DNA from: Halothiobacillus sp.
GTDB taxonomy: Bacteria > Pseudomonadota > Gammaproteobacteria > Halothiobacillales > Halothiobacillaceae
Assembly (NCBI GenBank): GCA_024635755.1
Contig: JAGXIF010000008.1
Span: 48,073-112,072 of the forward strand
Reading direction: 5' to 3'
DNA: 64,000 nucleotides
Position 1 is the first letter of the stretch. Each line of letters opens with the position of its first letter. The notes beneath the pieces are model-generated. The model saw only the letters and a list, made by a program, of their open reading frames with translations. It made no database searches and was not told the origin of the DNA. Shown here one piece after another: positions 9,670-19,708 of the stretch. The position numbers and the translations under genes were made by a program.

Positions 9670-11205
9670 ATGTGCGGCATTATTGGGATGGTGGCGAAAT
9701 CGCCGGTGAATCAGGCACTCTACGACGGCTTGACCGTCCTGCAGCACCGGGGACAGGATGCCGCGGGCATTCTGACGTCCGACGAGGAGCGTCTATTTCT
9801 CCGCAAGGAAAACGGACTGGTCAAGGACGTCTTCCACACGCGCCACATGCTCCAACTGATGGGCAACATGGGCATCGGTCACGTGCGCTACCCGACAGCC
9901 GGGTGTGACTCCTCTGCCGAGGCACAGCCGTTCTACGTCAACGCGCCCTTCGGTATCGCCATGGGGCATAACGGCAACCTCACCAATGTCGACGAGTTGC
10001 GGGCTGCCGTGGTTGCCGAGGACCGCCGTCACCTGAACACCAATTCCGATTCGGAAGTGCTGCTCAACGTCTTCGCCCACGAGTTGGCCGCCATCGCCGG
10101 GGCCCGGCCGACGGCGGAGGATGTCTTTGCCGCAATCACCACGGTCCATCGCCGCGCCCGCGGTGCCTACGCGGTAATCGGCCTGATCGCCGGCGAAGGG
10201 GTGTTCGCATTCCGCGATCCGCACGGCATACGACCTGTCTGCTACGGCAAGCGCGAGACCGAGGAGGGCACCGAGTACATGGTGGCTTCCGAGTCGGTCG
10301 CCATCGAGGCCGGCGGTTTCGAACTGGTGCGTGACCTGGCCCCCGGCGAGGCCATCTTCATCTCCCAGCAAGGCGACGTCACCTTGCGCCAGTGCGCGGA
10401 CGACCCGGAGTATTCCAACTGCATCTTCGAATACGTCTACCTGGCGCGGCCCGATTCCATCATCGATGATGTCTCGGTCTACCGCGCCCGGATGCGGATG
10501 GGCGAAAAACTGGCCGAGAAGATCCAACGCGACTGGCCCGACAACGACATCGACGTCGTCATCCCGATACCGGATACCAGCCGCACGGCAGCCCTCGAGA
10601 TCGCGGTGAATCTCAACCTCAAGTACCGCGAGGGCTTCGTCAAGAACCGTTACATTGCCCGCACCTTCATCATGCCGGGCCAAGCGCAGCGCAAGCGTTC
10701 GGTCCGCCAGAAGCTCAATGCCATCGACCTGGAGTTCCGGGGCAAGAACGTATTGCTGGTGGACGACTCCATCGTACGCGGCACGACCTCCAGCGAGATC
10801 ATCCGCATGGCGCGCGAGGCCGGCGCGAAGAAGGTCTACATGGCCTCGGCGGCCCCGCCGGTGCGCTACCCGAACGTCTATGGCATCGACATGCCGGCGG
10901 TCAACGAGTTCGTCGCCCACGAGCGGGACGTGGACGCCATTCGGCAGGTGATCGGTGCCGATGAGCTGATCTACCAGGACCTTGAAGATCTCAAGGATGC
11001 CGTGCGACTGGGCAATCCGACGCTCGCCCAGTTCGATTGCTCCTGTTTCACCGGTGAATACGTCACCAACGACATCGACGGCAACTACCTCGACAATCTG
11101 GCCAGCAATCGCGCCGATAGCGCGCGCGGCACGGAAAGCGGAGCCAAGGGGGCCTCGCGCCGTTCGCGCGATATCGTCTCTGTCGGTTTGTACAATGACC
11201 AGTAG
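9670..11205 (+). CDS. purF: Amidophosphoribosyltransferase PurF
   Basis: 511 residues. It catalyses the first committed step of purine synthesis, transferring glutamine-derived ammonia to PRPP. The nucleophilic cysteine follows the initiator Met (MCGIIGMVA) and is exposed by Met removal. The Ntn glutaminase domain is followed by a type I PRT domain with the PRPP motif [14 protein letters not shown]. Length fits the E. coli class (505), with a short Ser/Arg-rich C-terminal tail. The start is fixed by the cysteine. The 3' end overlaps the L,D-transpeptidase start by 11 bases. Confidence 0.97.
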   Translation: MCGIIGMVAKSPVNQALYDGLTVLQHRGQDAAGILTSDEERLFLRKENGLVKDVFHTRHMLQLMGNMGIGHVRYPTAGCDSSAEAQPFYVNAPFGIAMGHNGNLTNVDELRAAVVAEDRRHLNTNSDSEVLLNVFAHELAAIAGARPTAEDVFAAITTVHRRARGAYAVIGLIAGEGVFAFRDPHGIRPVCYGKRETEEGTEYMVASESVAIEAGGFELVRDLAPGEAIFISQQGDVTLRQCADDPEYSNCIFEYVYLARPDSIIDDVSVYRARMRMGEKLAEKIQRDWPDNDIDVVIPIPDTSRTAALEIAVNLNLKYREGFVKNRYIARTFIMPGQAQRKRSVRQKLNAIDLEFRGKNVLLVDDSIVRGTTSSEIIRMAREAGAKKVYMASAAPPVRYPNVYGIDMPAVNEFVAHERDVDAIRQVIGADELIYQDLEDLKDAVRLGNPTLAQFDCSCFTGEYVTNDIDGNYLDNLASNRADSARGTESGAKGASRRSRDIVSVGLYNDQ

Positions 11206-11902
11206 CCTGGGCCGGGTGCTTCTCCTCGGGCTCCTGATGCTTCCCGGCGTCATGCTGGCCGAGCCTGGCCAAGGCGGTCCGGCTGGTCCATCCGGCGAGT
11301 CTGACCGCTCCAGCACAGCCGCCCAGCCAGAAGTGACATCGATGGCCGAACTGCCGCCACGGGTGCAGAAATCCGCGCAACGACTGGGCGAGCGACAGCG
11401 CCTCAGTGCGTCGCCCACGGCCCAGTTGATCGTGGTCGACGTGGGCGACCAGCGGCTCTACCTGTTCGAACAGGGCAGACTGCAGGCGGTGTACCCGGTG
11501 TCCACGGCCGAACAGGGCACGGGCAACCGGGAGGGCAGCCTCCAGACCCCCTTGGGGCTGCATCGCGTGGCCGACAAGATCGGCGCGGATGCGCCCATGG
11601 GTATGATCTTCCGTGGTCGACGGCCCACCGGCGATATCGCAGAGATTCTCACCGGCGCGGAGGAGCGTGCCGCGCGTGATGATGTCACCAGCCGTATCCT
11701 CTGGCTCGACGGTCTCGAACCGGGCGTCAACCAGGGCGGCGAGGTCGACTCCAAACGGCGTTATATCTACATTCACGGCACCCCCGAGGAAGGCCGTATC
11801 GGCCGGCCCGCCTCGCACGGCTGCGTGCGCATGACCAATGCCGACGTGATCGCATTGTTCGATCGCGTCGAGATCGGAGCCCTGGTCGACATCATCGAAT
11901 GA
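11195..11902 (+). CDS. L,D-transpeptidase (YkuD domain), exported
   Basis: 235 residues. The first 22 or so form a signal peptide ([19 protein letters not shown]). The YkuD catalytic domain occupies about residues 75-230, beginning [16 protein letters not shown]. The active-site motif SHGCVRM has its cysteine at about residue 210 and an HGT histidine upstream. Such enzymes cross-link peptidoglycan stems or attach lipoproteins in the periplasm; no LysM or peptidoglycan-binding domain is visible. The ATG at 11195 overlaps the end of purF and gives a proper signal peptide. Confidence 0.9.
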   Translation: MTSSLGRVLLLGLLMLPGVMLAEPGQGGPAGPSGESDRSSTAAQPEVTSMAELPPRVQKSAQRLGERQRLSASPTAQLIVVDVGDQRLYLFEQGRLQAVYPVSTAEQGTGNREGSLQTPLGLHRVADKIGADAPMGMIFRGRRPTGDIAEILTGAEERAARDDVTSRILWLDGLEPGVNQGGEVDSKRRYIYIHGTPEEGRIGRPASHGCVRMTNADVIALFDRVEIGALVDIIE

Positions 11903-12032
11903 TCAGGATCGGCCGAAGTCCGCTGGGCCAAGGGGTTTGGCTCAGTAACTTGATTTTGAATCCGGTTGTTCCCAGGCTGCCATTTAGTTTCAAACCGTGC
12001 GAGTCGGTAATACATACAGGGGGAGATGTGTG

Positions 12033-12683
12033 ATGTCGCAGTGGATGCGTTTTCTGACAGTGGTGTTGGCCGTTTCGATGGTATCCGGATGCGCGGTGAC
12101 GCGCAGCGAGATGGACGTGGCAGAGATTCCTGTCGAGAACCCCAGTGAGGGCACCGAGGTAACCTTCGTTCGCCTCGTGGATACCCGAGATTTTCAGATG
12201 GAACCGGGCGATCCCAGTACACCGTCTCTTAAAAACGGCGAAATCGAGGATGAGTCGATCACATCGCGTGCAATCGCCCGCAAGCGGAACAGTTACGGGC
12301 AGGCTCTCGGGGATATTCTTTTGCCGGAGGGGAAGACGGTGGCGCACGTGGTCGAGAATCGGCTGGCGAGTAGTTTCGCTGACAAGGGCTATCGCGTGGT
12401 GAGAAAAGGACAGCTCGGGTACGAGGAGGCCGTCCCGCTTGAGGTGAATATCGAAAAGTTCTGGGGTTGGTTTACACCCGGTTTCTTTACCATTGACCTG
12501 GAGTTCGAGACGCTCGTCCGGGTGGTTGGTCCACTCTCCGGATTACGACATGGCGAGACTTTTCGGGGAGTGTCCAAGGAGAGCTTTGCGGCTGCTCTGG
12601 AGGACAACTGGCGCAAGGTTATGAACGCCGCGCTCGATAACCTCGAAGCAGATGTACAGGGGAAACTGCCCACTCCAGAGTGA
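12033..12683 (+). CDS. YajG-like lipoprotein
   Basis: 216 residues. The signal peptide ends in lipobox VSGC, so the protein is probably lipidated. The segment FWGWFTPGFFTIDLEFET resembles the region of YajG-family lipoproteins where a Trp-rich strand precedes the conserved beta core; I assign the family from that motif and the overall layout. Function is unknown. GGGGGAG at 12019-12024 gives a strong ribosome binding site for the ATG at 12033. It is the only gene between the ldt and ilvD transcription units and may be expressed alone. Confidence 0.65.
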   Translation: MSQWMRFLTVVLAVSMVSGCAVTRSEMDVAEIPVENPSEGTEVTFVRLVDTRDFQMEPGDPSTPSLKNGEIEDESITSRAIARKRNSYGQALGDILLPEGKTVAHVVENRLASSFADKGYRVVRKGQLGYEEAVPLEVNIEKFWGWFTPGFFTIDLEFETLVRVVGPLSGLRHGETFRGVSKESFAAALEDNWRKVMNAALDNLEADVQGKLPTPE

Positions 12684-12715
12684 TGACCAATTCTTGCAGC
12701 GTGCCGAGTTCTTGC

Positions 12716-12744
12716 TTGACACGTGTCGCGTGAACGACTGCGTA
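12716..12744 (+). promoter_or_regulatory. Possible ilvD promoter
   Basis: A perfect -35 hexamer TTGACA (12716-12721) is followed 17 bases later by a weak -10 (TGCGTA, 12739-12744). The site lies 77-105 bases before the ilvD ATG. The poor -10 makes the call uncertain. Confidence 0.35.
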
Positions 12745-12763
12745 CCAGATTTCGTTGAAAACC

Positions 12764-12791
12764 GACGACGACTGCAAAGAGGGTCGTCGTC
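12764..12791 (+). promoter_or_regulatory. Hairpin in ilvD leader
   Basis: A perfect 9-base inverted repeat GACGACGAC / GTCGTCGTC (12764-12772 and 12783-12791) with a 10-base loop lies 29 bases before the ilvD start. No T-run follows, so it is not a standard terminator. It may be a leader element or stabilising stem. Confidence 0.4.
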
Positions 12792-12820
12792 TCTGATCGT
12801 TTCGATCCGGAGAACCATCC

Positions 12821-14686
12821 ATGCCCGATTATCGTTCCAAGACCACCACCCATGGCCGCAATATGGCCGGTGCCCGCGCCCTGTGGCGCGCCACGGGGGT
12901 GAAGGACGACGATTTCGGCAAACCGATCATCGCGATCGCCAATTCGTTCACCCAGTTCGTTCCGGGGCACGTGCACCTGAAGGACATGGGCCAGTTGGTC
13001 GCCCGCGAGGTGGAGGCCGCCGGTGGCATCGCCAAGGAATTCAACACCATCGCCGTCGATGACGGCATCGCGATGGGCCACGGCGGCATGCTGTACTCGC
13101 TGCCGAGCCGCGACATCATCGCCGATTCGGTCGAGTACATGGTCAATGCCCACTGCGCCGATGCGCTGGTGTGCATTTCCAACTGCGACAAGATCACCCC
13201 GGGCATGCTCAACGCCGCCATGCGCCTGAACATTCCGGTGGTGTTCGTCTCCGGCGGGCCGATGGAGGCGGGCAAGACGCGCCTCTCCGAAGATTCCGAC
13301 GAGGTCATCAAGCTCGACCTGGTCGACGCCATGGTGCAGGCGGCAGACGACTCGGTCTCCGACGAGGTATTGGCCCAGGTCGAGCGTTCGGCCTGTCCGA
13401 CCTGCGGTTCCTGCTCGGGCATGTTCACCGCCAACTCGATGAACTGCCTCACCGAGGCGCTGGGCCTGTCGCTGCCGGGCAACGGCTCCCTGCTGGCCAC
13501 CCATGCCGACCGCCGCGAGCTGTTCCTCGAGGCCGGCCGTCAGATCGTCCGGTTGGCCAAGACCTACTACGAGAACGATGATGCCTCCGTGCTGCCGCGT
13601 TCGATCGCCACGCGCGAGGCATTCGAGAACGCCATGGCGCTCGACATCGCCATGGGCGGCTCGACCAACACCGTGTTGCACCTGCTGGCCGCCGCGCGCG
13701 AGGGCGAGGTCGAGTTCGACATGACCGACATCGACCACATGAGCCGCAAGATCCCGTACCTGTGCAAGGTTGCGCCCAGTACGGCGCAGTACCACATGGA
13801 GGACGTCCATCGTGCCGGCGGCGTGATCGCGATCCTCGGCGAGCTCGATCGGGCCGGCCTGTTGCACAACGACATTCCGAACGTCTACAGCAAGACTGTG
13901 AAGGACGGGCTGGACCGTTGGGATATTGCGCGCGAGACGGCCTGCGAAGAGGCCAAGCAGCGCTATCTGGCCGGCCCGGCCGGCATTCCCACCCAGACCG
14001 CCTTCTCGCAGGACACGCGTTGGCCGAGCCTGGACCTCGATCGGGCCAAGGGCTGTATCCGCGATTACGAGCACGCCTACTCGAAGGACGGCGGCCTGGC
14101 CGTGCTGTTCGGCAATATCGCCCGCGACGGCTGCATCGTGAAGACTGCGGGTGTCGACGAGTCGATCCTCAAGTTCACCGGCCGCGCCCGCTGCTTCGAG
14201 TCGCAGGATGCGGCCGTCGAGGCGATCCTCGCCGACCAGATCGTGCCGGGCGACGTGGTCGTGATCCAGTACGAGGGTCCGAAGGGCGGGCCGGGCATGC
14301 AGGAGATGCTCTATCCCACCAGCTACCTCAAGTCCAAGGGGCTGGGCAAGGACTGCGCGCTGCTGACCGACGGTCGCTTCTCCGGCGGCACCTCGGGGCT
14401 GTCCATCGGCCACGCCTCGCCGGAAGCGGGCGCCGGCGGCGAGATCGCGCTGGTGGAAGATGGCGACACCATCGTCATCGACATCCCGGAGCGCACCATC
14501 CACCTCGACATCAGCGATGCCGACCTGGCCCATCGCCGCGAGAAGATGATCGAGCGGGGCGATGCGGCGTACAAGCCGGTCAGTCGCCAGCGCTACGTGA
14601 GCCAGGCGCTCAAGGCCTACGCGGCACTGACTACCTCGGCCTCGCTGGGGGCGGTGCGCGATCTGTCCCAGATCGGCGTCAGGTAA
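12821..14686 (+). CDS. ilvD: Dihydroxy-acid dehydratase IlvD
   Basis: 621 residues, matching the E. coli-type enzyme (616). It dehydrates dihydroxy-isovalerate and dihydroxy-methylvalerate in valine, leucine and isoleucine synthesis. Iron-sulfur cluster cysteines appear in [11 protein letters not shown] and [18 protein letters not shown]; the catalytic serine region is [15 protein letters not shown] near the C-terminus. GGAG nine bases before the ATG supports the start. It stands alone without other ilv genes nearby. Confidence 0.97.
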   Translation: MPDYRSKTTTHGRNMAGARALWRATGVKDDDFGKPIIAIANSFTQFVPGHVHLKDMGQLVAREVEAAGGIAKEFNTIAVDDGIAMGHGGMLYSLPSRDIIADSVEYMVNAHCADALVCISNCDKITPGMLNAAMRLNIPVVFVSGGPMEAGKTRLSEDSDEVIKLDLVDAMVQAADDSVSDEVLAQVERSACPTCGSCSGMFTANSMNCLTEALGLSLPGNGSLLATHADRRELFLEAGRQIVRLAKTYYENDDASVLPRSIATREAFENAMALDIAMGGSTNTVLHLLAAAREGEVEFDMTDIDHMSRKIPYLCKVAPSTAQYHMEDVHRAGGVIAILGELDRAGLLHNDIPNVYSKTVKDGLDRWDIARETACEEAKQRYLAGPAGIPTQTAFSQDTRWPSLDLDRAKGCIRDYEHAYSKDGGLAVLFGNIARDGCIVKTAGVDESILKFTGRARCFESQDAAVEAILADQIVPGDVVVIQYEGPKGGPGMQEMLYPTSYLKSKGLGKDCALLTDGRFSGGTSGLSIGHASPEAGAGGEIALVEDGDTIVIDIPERTIHLDISDADLAHRREKMIERGDAAYKPVSRQRYVSQALKAYAALTTSASLGAVRDLSQIGVR

Positions 14687-14714
14687 GGCGGCCGGCGAGG
14701 CGGCGAGGGAACGC

Positions 14715-15392
14715 ATGCCGGGACACACCTACATCCCGCCGGCCTTTCGCCAGGACGACCCCGGGCAACTGGCAACGATCGTCGCCGCGCAGCCCTTCGG
14801 TCTACTGGTGCTGGGGGAGAGCGAGACGCTCGACGCCGTGCACCTGCCGTTCCTGCGATTCGGCAATCGTGCCGAGCCGTCGACCTGGCGGTTCGAGTCG
14901 CACCTCGCTCGCGCCAATCCGGTGGCCGAAGCGCTCGCTGACGGACGCGAATGTCGTGGACTGATTGCCTTCACGGGGCCGGACGCCTACCTGAGTCCCC
15001 ATTGGTACGTCGACGGACGGGAGAGCAGCGTGCCGACCTGGAACTACCAGGTGGTCCACGCGAGAGGTTCGGTACGTCTGGTGGGCGACGACGATCCCGA
15101 GTGGCTCGACCGGCACCTGCACGATCTGATCGACACCCACCAGCCGCGCACGGGCCAGCCGCCGTTCGATTACTCGCACCTGCCGGATCGGCAGATCGCG
15201 GCAATGAAGGCGGCCATCGTCGGTATCGAGCTGCGCGCCGAACGGGTCGACGGTATCGAGAAGCTCAGTCAGAACAAGACGGTGGCCGACCGCGAGGGTG
15301 TAATCGACGGGTTGCGCCGCCGCGGGGATCTCGAATGTGACGCGATGGCCGAACTGATGATCCAGCGGGAGAAACGACACCAGCGCGGTTAA
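14715..15392 (+). CDS. FMN-binding PaiB-family protein
   Basis: 225 residues. It has the split-barrel FMN-binding fold of PaiB: N-terminal TYIPPAFRQDD, the segment YVDGRESSVPTWNYQVVHARG, and the C-terminal helix ending with EKLSQNKT. PaiB of Bacillus was described as a negative regulator of sporulation and degradative genes, but most members bind flavin and have no proven role. It lies 28 bases after ilvD and may be co-transcribed. The downstream gene is convergent. Confidence 0.88.
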   Translation: MPGHTYIPPAFRQDDPGQLATIVAAQPFGLLVLGESETLDAVHLPFLRFGNRAEPSTWRFESHLARANPVAEALADGRECRGLIAFTGPDAYLSPHWYVDGRESSVPTWNYQVVHARGSVRLVGDDDPEWLDRHLHDLIDTHQPRTGQPPFDYSHLPDRQIAAMKAAIVGIELRAERVDGIEKLSQNKTVADREGVIDGLRRRGDLECDAMAELMIQREKRHQRG

Positions 15393-15516
15393 AAAGCACC
15401 GCGATGAGTCGATTGAGAGGCCCTTCGACGAGCCAAACCTTCCAAGGGCCGAGTGGTAAGCTCCACGCAACGGAGAACTCGTTTGGCCCGCCGGTGTAGT
15501 GCGGCTGATCGCTCCG

Positions 15517-16293
15517 TCAGGTGGCGGCTTGCCTGTCATGCAGACGTCGCCCGATCAGCCGGGGTACTCGCCGCAGGAATCCCGCCAGCAGGCGCAGGTG
15601 CATCCAGATCAGGAGCCGGTTGTCGCGCCCGTAGCGAAAGTGCGAGACCCCGTCGGCCTCGGCATCGAAATAGCGCACCGGCGCGTCGACATTGATCGCC
15701 GGAACGCCCAGCCAGACGAGCCGGACGGCCGCTTCGGGGTCGAAGTCGAAGCGGCGCATCCAGCGCGTCTGCCGCATCACGGTGATCAACGGTTCGATCG
15801 GGTAGACGCGAAAGCCGAACAGCGAGTCACCAATGCCGCCCCAGAGCGTTTCCAGTTCCGCCCAGAAGTTCGAGATCTTGCGTCCCTGAACCCTCAGTGT
15901 CGGGGCTTCCTCCGAGAATACCGGTCGACCCAGGATCATGGCCTTGGGCTGGGCGCGTGCGGTGGTGATGAACCCCGGAATCAGCTCTGCAGGGTGCTGC
16001 CCGTCCGCGTCCATGGTGAGCGCGTGCGTGTAGCCTTGCGCCTGCGCCGCCTGAATGCCGGTCAGCACCGCGGCACCCTTGCCGAGATTCTCCTCGTGGC
16101 GCAAAACCGTCACCTCCGGTAGTTGGTCTGAGAGCCCGGTTAGGCGCCGATGGGTTTGATCGTCACTGCCGTCGTCGACGATCCAGATCGGCAAGCCGGC
16201 GGGGGACGCGTCCCGGACCGTCGTTTCGATGCGACGTCCCGGGTTGTAGCAGGGAATGAGAATCAGCGGATTGAAGGCGGCGGCAGTGCTCAT
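15517..16293 (-). CDS. Family 2 glycosyltransferase of the aryl polyene cluster
   Basis: 258 residues. It has a GT-A fold start LILIPCYNPG, a nucleotide-sugar site WIVDDGSDDQT, and the metal-binding DADGQHP motif. There is no extra membrane domain apart from a basic, hydrophobic C-terminus (LIWMHLRLLAGFLRR). It probably adds a sugar to the polyene or its lipid anchor, like the glycosyltransferases in xan and ape clusters. Its ATG overlaps the stop of the upstream acyltransferase by 4 bases (ATGA). It is the last gene of the leftward left block and converges on the PaiB-like gene. Confidence 0.88.
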   Translation of the reverse strand: MSTAAAFNPLILIPCYNPGRRIETTVRDASPAGLPIWIVDDGSDDQTHRRLTGLSDQLPEVTVLRHEENLGKGAAVLTGIQAAQAQGYTHALTMDADGQHPAELIPGFITTARAQPKAMILGRPVFSEEAPTLRVQGRKISNFWAELETLWGGIGDSLFGFRVYPIEPLITVMRQTRWMRRFDFDPEAAVRLVWLGVPAINVDAPVRYFDAEADGVSHFRYGRDNRLLIWMHLRLLAGFLRRVPRLIGRRLHDRQAAT

Positions 16294-17054
16294 GCGGCCT
16301 CCAGTGCCTGGCGGAAGGCCGTGTGCCATGCCTCGGCCCGGCCGCGTGGGTCGCCACCCAGCGCCGGGCGGTCGGTCAATGTCTCCACGCGCAGCCGGAC
16401 GGGTACGTTCGGCGGGCACCTGAGGGGCTCGTTTTTGCCGAGCAGGGGCGAGCTGTAGCGGAACAGGTAGGCATGGATCGGTGCCACGGCCCGTTCGGCC
16501 AGCATGAAGGCTGCCGGGTGAAAGGCATTGACGCCGCCTGTTTTGAGCCGCCGGGTGCGGGATCCCTCTGGAAACAGCAGCACGTGACATCCGGAGCGGA
16601 TCGCCGAGCGCCCGCCGAGCATCATCTCCACCGGATTGTCGTTGGGCAGGTAGCCCGCCAGACGCGCCGGCAGGGCCAGCAGCGGGTTGCGCAGCAGGCC
16701 CGCGCGCATCACGCAGACGACGTTCGGTGCATGGGCGAGCACCACCAGAGCATCGAGCAACGAGGGGTGGTTGGCGATGATCACCCCCGGCCTGGCATGT
16801 CGCAACTGGTCGAGGGCGCCGGTGTGGAATCGGCAGGCGCCGATCACGATCAGCCACCCCCGATAGACGCGCATCGCGTAATGGATGAGTTGCCGTGTCA
16901 TCCGTGGGCGCCTGCTGCCCGGAACCAGCAGCAGGAGCATCGCTAGGGGCAGCCACGCGATCAGCAACACCCCCAGGCCACCGAATCCCAGCAGCAGGAC
17001 GGGAAAGCCCAGCAGGCGTCGCCAGCCGCTCCGGTCGAGGTGGCTGGCGTTCAC
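16290..17054 (-). CDS. Lysophospholipid acyltransferase-like protein (PlsC family)
   Basis: 254 residues. One or two membrane helices lie near the N-terminus (LGFPVLLLGFGGLGVLLIAWLP). The acyltransferase box NHPSLLD (HX4D) and the substrate motif FPEGSR are intact. In aryl polyene clusters such enzymes attach the polyene chain to a glycerol or sugar lipid. The GTG start overlaps the stop of the chorismatase gene (GTGA); an open frame runs further upstream, but that part overlaps the chorismatase gene and is not needed. Confidence 0.87.
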   Translation of the reverse strand: MNASHLDRSGWRRLLGFPVLLLGFGGLGVLLIAWLPLAMLLLLVPGSRRPRMTRQLIHYAMRVYRGWLIVIGACRFHTGALDQLRHARPGVIIANHPSLLDALVVLAHAPNVVCVMRAGLLRNPLLALPARLAGYLPNDNPVEMMLGGRSAIRSGCHVLLFPEGSRTRRLKTGGVNAFHPAAFMLAERAVAPIHAYLFRYSSPLLGKNEPLRCPPNVPVRLRVETLTDRPALGGDPRGRAEAWHTAFRQALEAA

Positions 17055-18088
17055 AGCCGGACCCACGAGGCGCTCTCGGAGATATCGCTGCCATGCGGCT
17101 GGCTCAGCGGCCGACGCAGGGTCGCTTCGATCTCCACCAGCAGGTCCGAGCGACAGATGTCCGCCTGCAGGAAGACGACCTCGGCCGGCTCGCTCAACCA
17201 TGCCGCCAGGCATTGGCGCACCGCATCCAGATCACGAGGGTGGCGAATGTAGACGCGCAGCAGGGCCTCCGGTCCGAACGCGAAGGGCCGCAGCCCGTCG
17301 CCTCGGCGGGCATTGGCCTCGAGCCGCACTGCCTCCAGATTGGCCAGAGTCTCGTCGGTCTGGGCGCGGATGTCTCCAACGTGGCGGGTGACATGCCCGG
17401 TAATGGACGCGGTGCCCGAGATGAACAGCCAGTCATGAACCTGGCCGCGGGCGACCGCGGCTCGGGCGAAGATGGGGCTTCTGGGGCCGTATTCCGGTGG
17501 GTAGTGGTAGGCGCTGACCTGACGCGGGTTCTCGATCGGGAGGGACGGCGTGTCCGCGGCGAGGAAGACCAGGCGGCCCGGCCCGGTTTTCTCGCATCCC
17601 AGGGCGCATGCCGCCGGCGCGCTTGCGGCGATGTCGCGGCCGGCCGCCACGAATGCGGCAGCGCGTCCCTGGTTGAAGAGACGATAGCGCTCGATCCCCG
17701 TGTCGGGATCGGCGGCATTGATCGCCGGCAGGTATTGCCAAACGCGCCACAGGTGCGGCGTCTCCGATCGCTCGAGTAGCTCGAACAGCCGCCGGTAGGC
17801 CTGCTCGGTGCCCGCCGCCAGTCCGGCGCGCTCGTCCAGTTCGATCACGCCAAAGGAAAAGCCGCGGCCCGTCGTCAGGCAGAGGCCCGCATCCGCTTGC
17901 GTCTCGACGTCCTGGTCGATGCAAAAGGCCTCCACGGCGTGGGCGGGATCGCCGCCCAGCCATTCCAGGGGCAGTTCGCCGATGCAACCGCTCGCCTCCG
18001 ATAAAGGTCTGCCCGGCAGCGAGAGTGCGCCGAGCAACGTGGCTTGTGCCTCTAGACGGGGTTCCATGCGGGGATTCGGCGGGCTCAT
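17051..18088 (-). CDS. XanB2-like chorismatase (hydroxybenzoate supply)
   Basis: 345 residues with the two-domain, RidA-like layout of the chorismatase family (FkbO, Hyg5, XanB2). Recognisable blocks are LFNQGRAAAFVAAGR, VSAYHYPPEYGPRSPIFARA, and the C-terminal segment ADICRSDLLVEIEATL with the family's acidic residues. XanB2 of Xanthomonas cleaves chorismate to 3- and 4-hydroxybenzoate, which start xanthomonadin synthesis; this gene very likely does the same. It competes with the trp pathway for chorismate. Which isomer it makes cannot be read from sequence. It lies 7 bases downstream of the halogenase-like gene. Confidence 0.85.
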   Translation of the reverse strand: MSPPNPRMEPRLEAQATLLGALSLPGRPLSEASGCIGELPLEWLGGDPAHAVEAFCIDQDVETQADAGLCLTTGRGFSFGVIELDERAGLAAGTEQAYRRLFELLERSETPHLWRVWQYLPAINAADPDTGIERYRLFNQGRAAAFVAAGRDIAASAPAACALGCEKTGPGRLVFLAADTPSLPIENPRQVSAYHYPPEYGPRSPIFARAAVARGQVHDWLFISGTASITGHVTRHVGDIRAQTDETLANLEAVRLEANARRGDGLRPFAFGPEALLRVYIRHPRDLDAVRQCLAAWLSEPAEVVFLQADICRSDLLVEIEATLRRPLSQPHGSDISESASWVRL

Positions 18089-18095
18089 GGGCTGG

Positions 18096-19496
18096 TCAGG
18101 AGTCCTGGTCGAGCGGTTGAACCTTGCGTCGATGTGCCCACCAGTCGCGCAACGAGCGGCGCAGCTGCCCCAGCGAGGAAAGGTAGTAGATGCCTTTCAG
18201 AATGCGGATCGAGCGCCAGATCGGCGTGCCGCGGTGGATGTCCGCGGCCAGCAGCGAGATCAGTGCCTCCTTGACCCGGAAGATATTGCGCGGGCCCATG
18301 AAGAGATCGCGCATGACGGGCTTGGTGATCCGGTAGATGAACCAGGAGAACTCCTTCGGCCCGCGACGTATCTGGCGGTCGTAGGCCTTCAGGGCCTTCT
18401 TTGCCTGGTCGGGGTGGCGCAGGACGGTGTCGATGGCATCGGCCCCGAACACGCCGCTCTGCATGGCCAGCATCACGCCACTGGAAAAGACCGGATCGAT
18501 GAACATGAAGGCATCGCCCACCAGCAGAAACCGGTCGCCATGGGTGCGATCGGCCGAGTAGGAAAAATTGCCGGTTGCCTGCACGTCACGCACCAGCGTG
18601 GCGTCGGCCAGCCGTCGCCGGAGTTCCGGCACGCTGTCAACATTGTCCAGCAGGAACTGCTCGAGCGAGCGATCCTGGCGGGATTTCATGTGGTACGGCC
18701 AGGCCACCATGCCGACGCTGGTCACGCCGCTCTTCAGCGGGATGAACCAGAACCAGCCATGGTCGAACCAGAAGAGCGTGATGTTGCCTTCTTCCTTTCC
18801 CGGATTGCGCTGGGTATTGCGGAAATGGCCGAACACGGCGGCGCTGTTGTGTTTTCGGCTCCGGCGCTTCCAGCCATGGCGGTTCGCCAGGAAAGTGTCC
18901 CGTCCGGTGGCGTCGGCGACGAAGGCGGTGTGCCATTCGTGTCGTGCCTTGTTCTCATCCTCGGTAAGCACGGTCACGTGGTATTCGTTGCCGTACTCGT
19001 CTTGCCGGGCCGCGTCGTGGAAGTCGATGTCGACGACCTTGGTGCCCTCGATGGTGTGGGCCCCGTTGCGCGCGGCGTTGCGGAACAGGATGCGATCGAA
19101 TTCAGCCCGCTCGACCTCGTAGGCCTTGGGCATCGACTTGTCCCAGGCGTCGCCGAAGTTGTACGGCTGCACGTGATCGTGGACGGGAGAGACGAATTCG
19201 GCGCCCCACTTGTCGATGCCGATCTCGGCGATTTCCTCGGCCACGCCGAGGGTCTCGAACAGTTCCAGGTTGGCCGGCAGCAATGACTCGCCGATGTGAA
19301 ACCGGGGGTGGTGTTCCTTCTCCACCAAGACGACGTCGTGTCCCTGTCGAGCGAGCAGGGTGGCGATGGTCGAACCGCCCGGACCGCCACCTACGACGAA
19401 GACGTCGCAATAGCCGCCTTGTCGAATAGCGTGAGGATGGCTGGACGGGGACTCGGTTGGGACGGTGCTTGGGTCGGTCATGGGGCGTCCGGCCAT
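18096..19496 (-). CDS. Flavin-dependent halogenase-like oxidoreductase
   Basis: 466 residues. FAD motif GGGPGG (36-41), the family signature HIGESLLP (67-74), the halogenase WxWxIP motif at residues 248-253, and GDAFMFIDPVFSSGVML near residue 320 place it with tryptophan/phenol halogenase-like proteins. In Xanthomonas a similar gene is linked to the brominated pigment xanthomonadin. However, I see no lysine just before or after GESLLP, where halogenases usually carry the catalytic one, so it may be a hydroxylase or reductase instead. AAAGGAG (19502-19508) gives a strong ribosome binding site for the ATG at 19496. First gene of the left block. Confidence 0.8.
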   Translation of the reverse strand: MAGRPMTDPSTVPTESPSSHPHAIRQGGYCDVFVVGGGPGGSTIATLLARQGHDVVLVEKEHHPRFHIGESLLPANLELFETLGVAEEIAEIGIDKWGAEFVSPVHDHVQPYNFGDAWDKSMPKAYEVERAEFDRILFRNAARNGAHTIEGTKVVDIDFHDAARQDEYGNEYHVTVLTEDENKARHEWHTAFVADATGRDTFLANRHGWKRRSRKHNSAAVFGHFRNTQRNPGKEEGNITLFWFDHGWFWFIPLKSGVTSVGMVAWPYHMKSRQDRSLEQFLLDNVDSVPELRRRLADATLVRDVQATGNFSYSADRTHGDRFLLVGDAFMFIDPVFSSGVMLAMQSGVFGADAIDTVLRHPDQAKKALKAYDRQIRRGPKEFSWFIYRITKPVMRDLFMGPRNIFRVKEALISLLAADIHRGTPIWRSIRILKGIYYLSSLGQLRRSLRDWWAHRRKVQPLDQDS

Positions 19497-19708
19497 CGTG
19501 GCTCCTTTGATTCATTCGGTGTCATTCGGCGCGAAAAATTCGATCCACGGGACACGCTCGCGAAGGCGGTATGATCGGCGTCCGTACCCGGTGCGTCAAT
19601 ATGCTTAGCCGCACGATCCATGTCCCTGGGACAGGGCGTATTGAATGTGGTCGGGGGTCATGCGATAGTCGCGCGCACTTTGCGGACCATAGCGGTGGGA
19701 AATCAGGC

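Noticed and set aside
12389..14728. Long open frame on the strand opposite ilvD
   Set aside because: It is a GC-rich shadow of ilvD with no recognisable domains; ilvD is complete and strongly conserved.
15393..15516. Possible attachment repeat at the left end of the polyene cluster
   Set aside because: The tRNA-Ser 3' end is not repeated here; only a weak GGCCCTT/AAGGGCC inverted repeat with an 18-base loop was seen.
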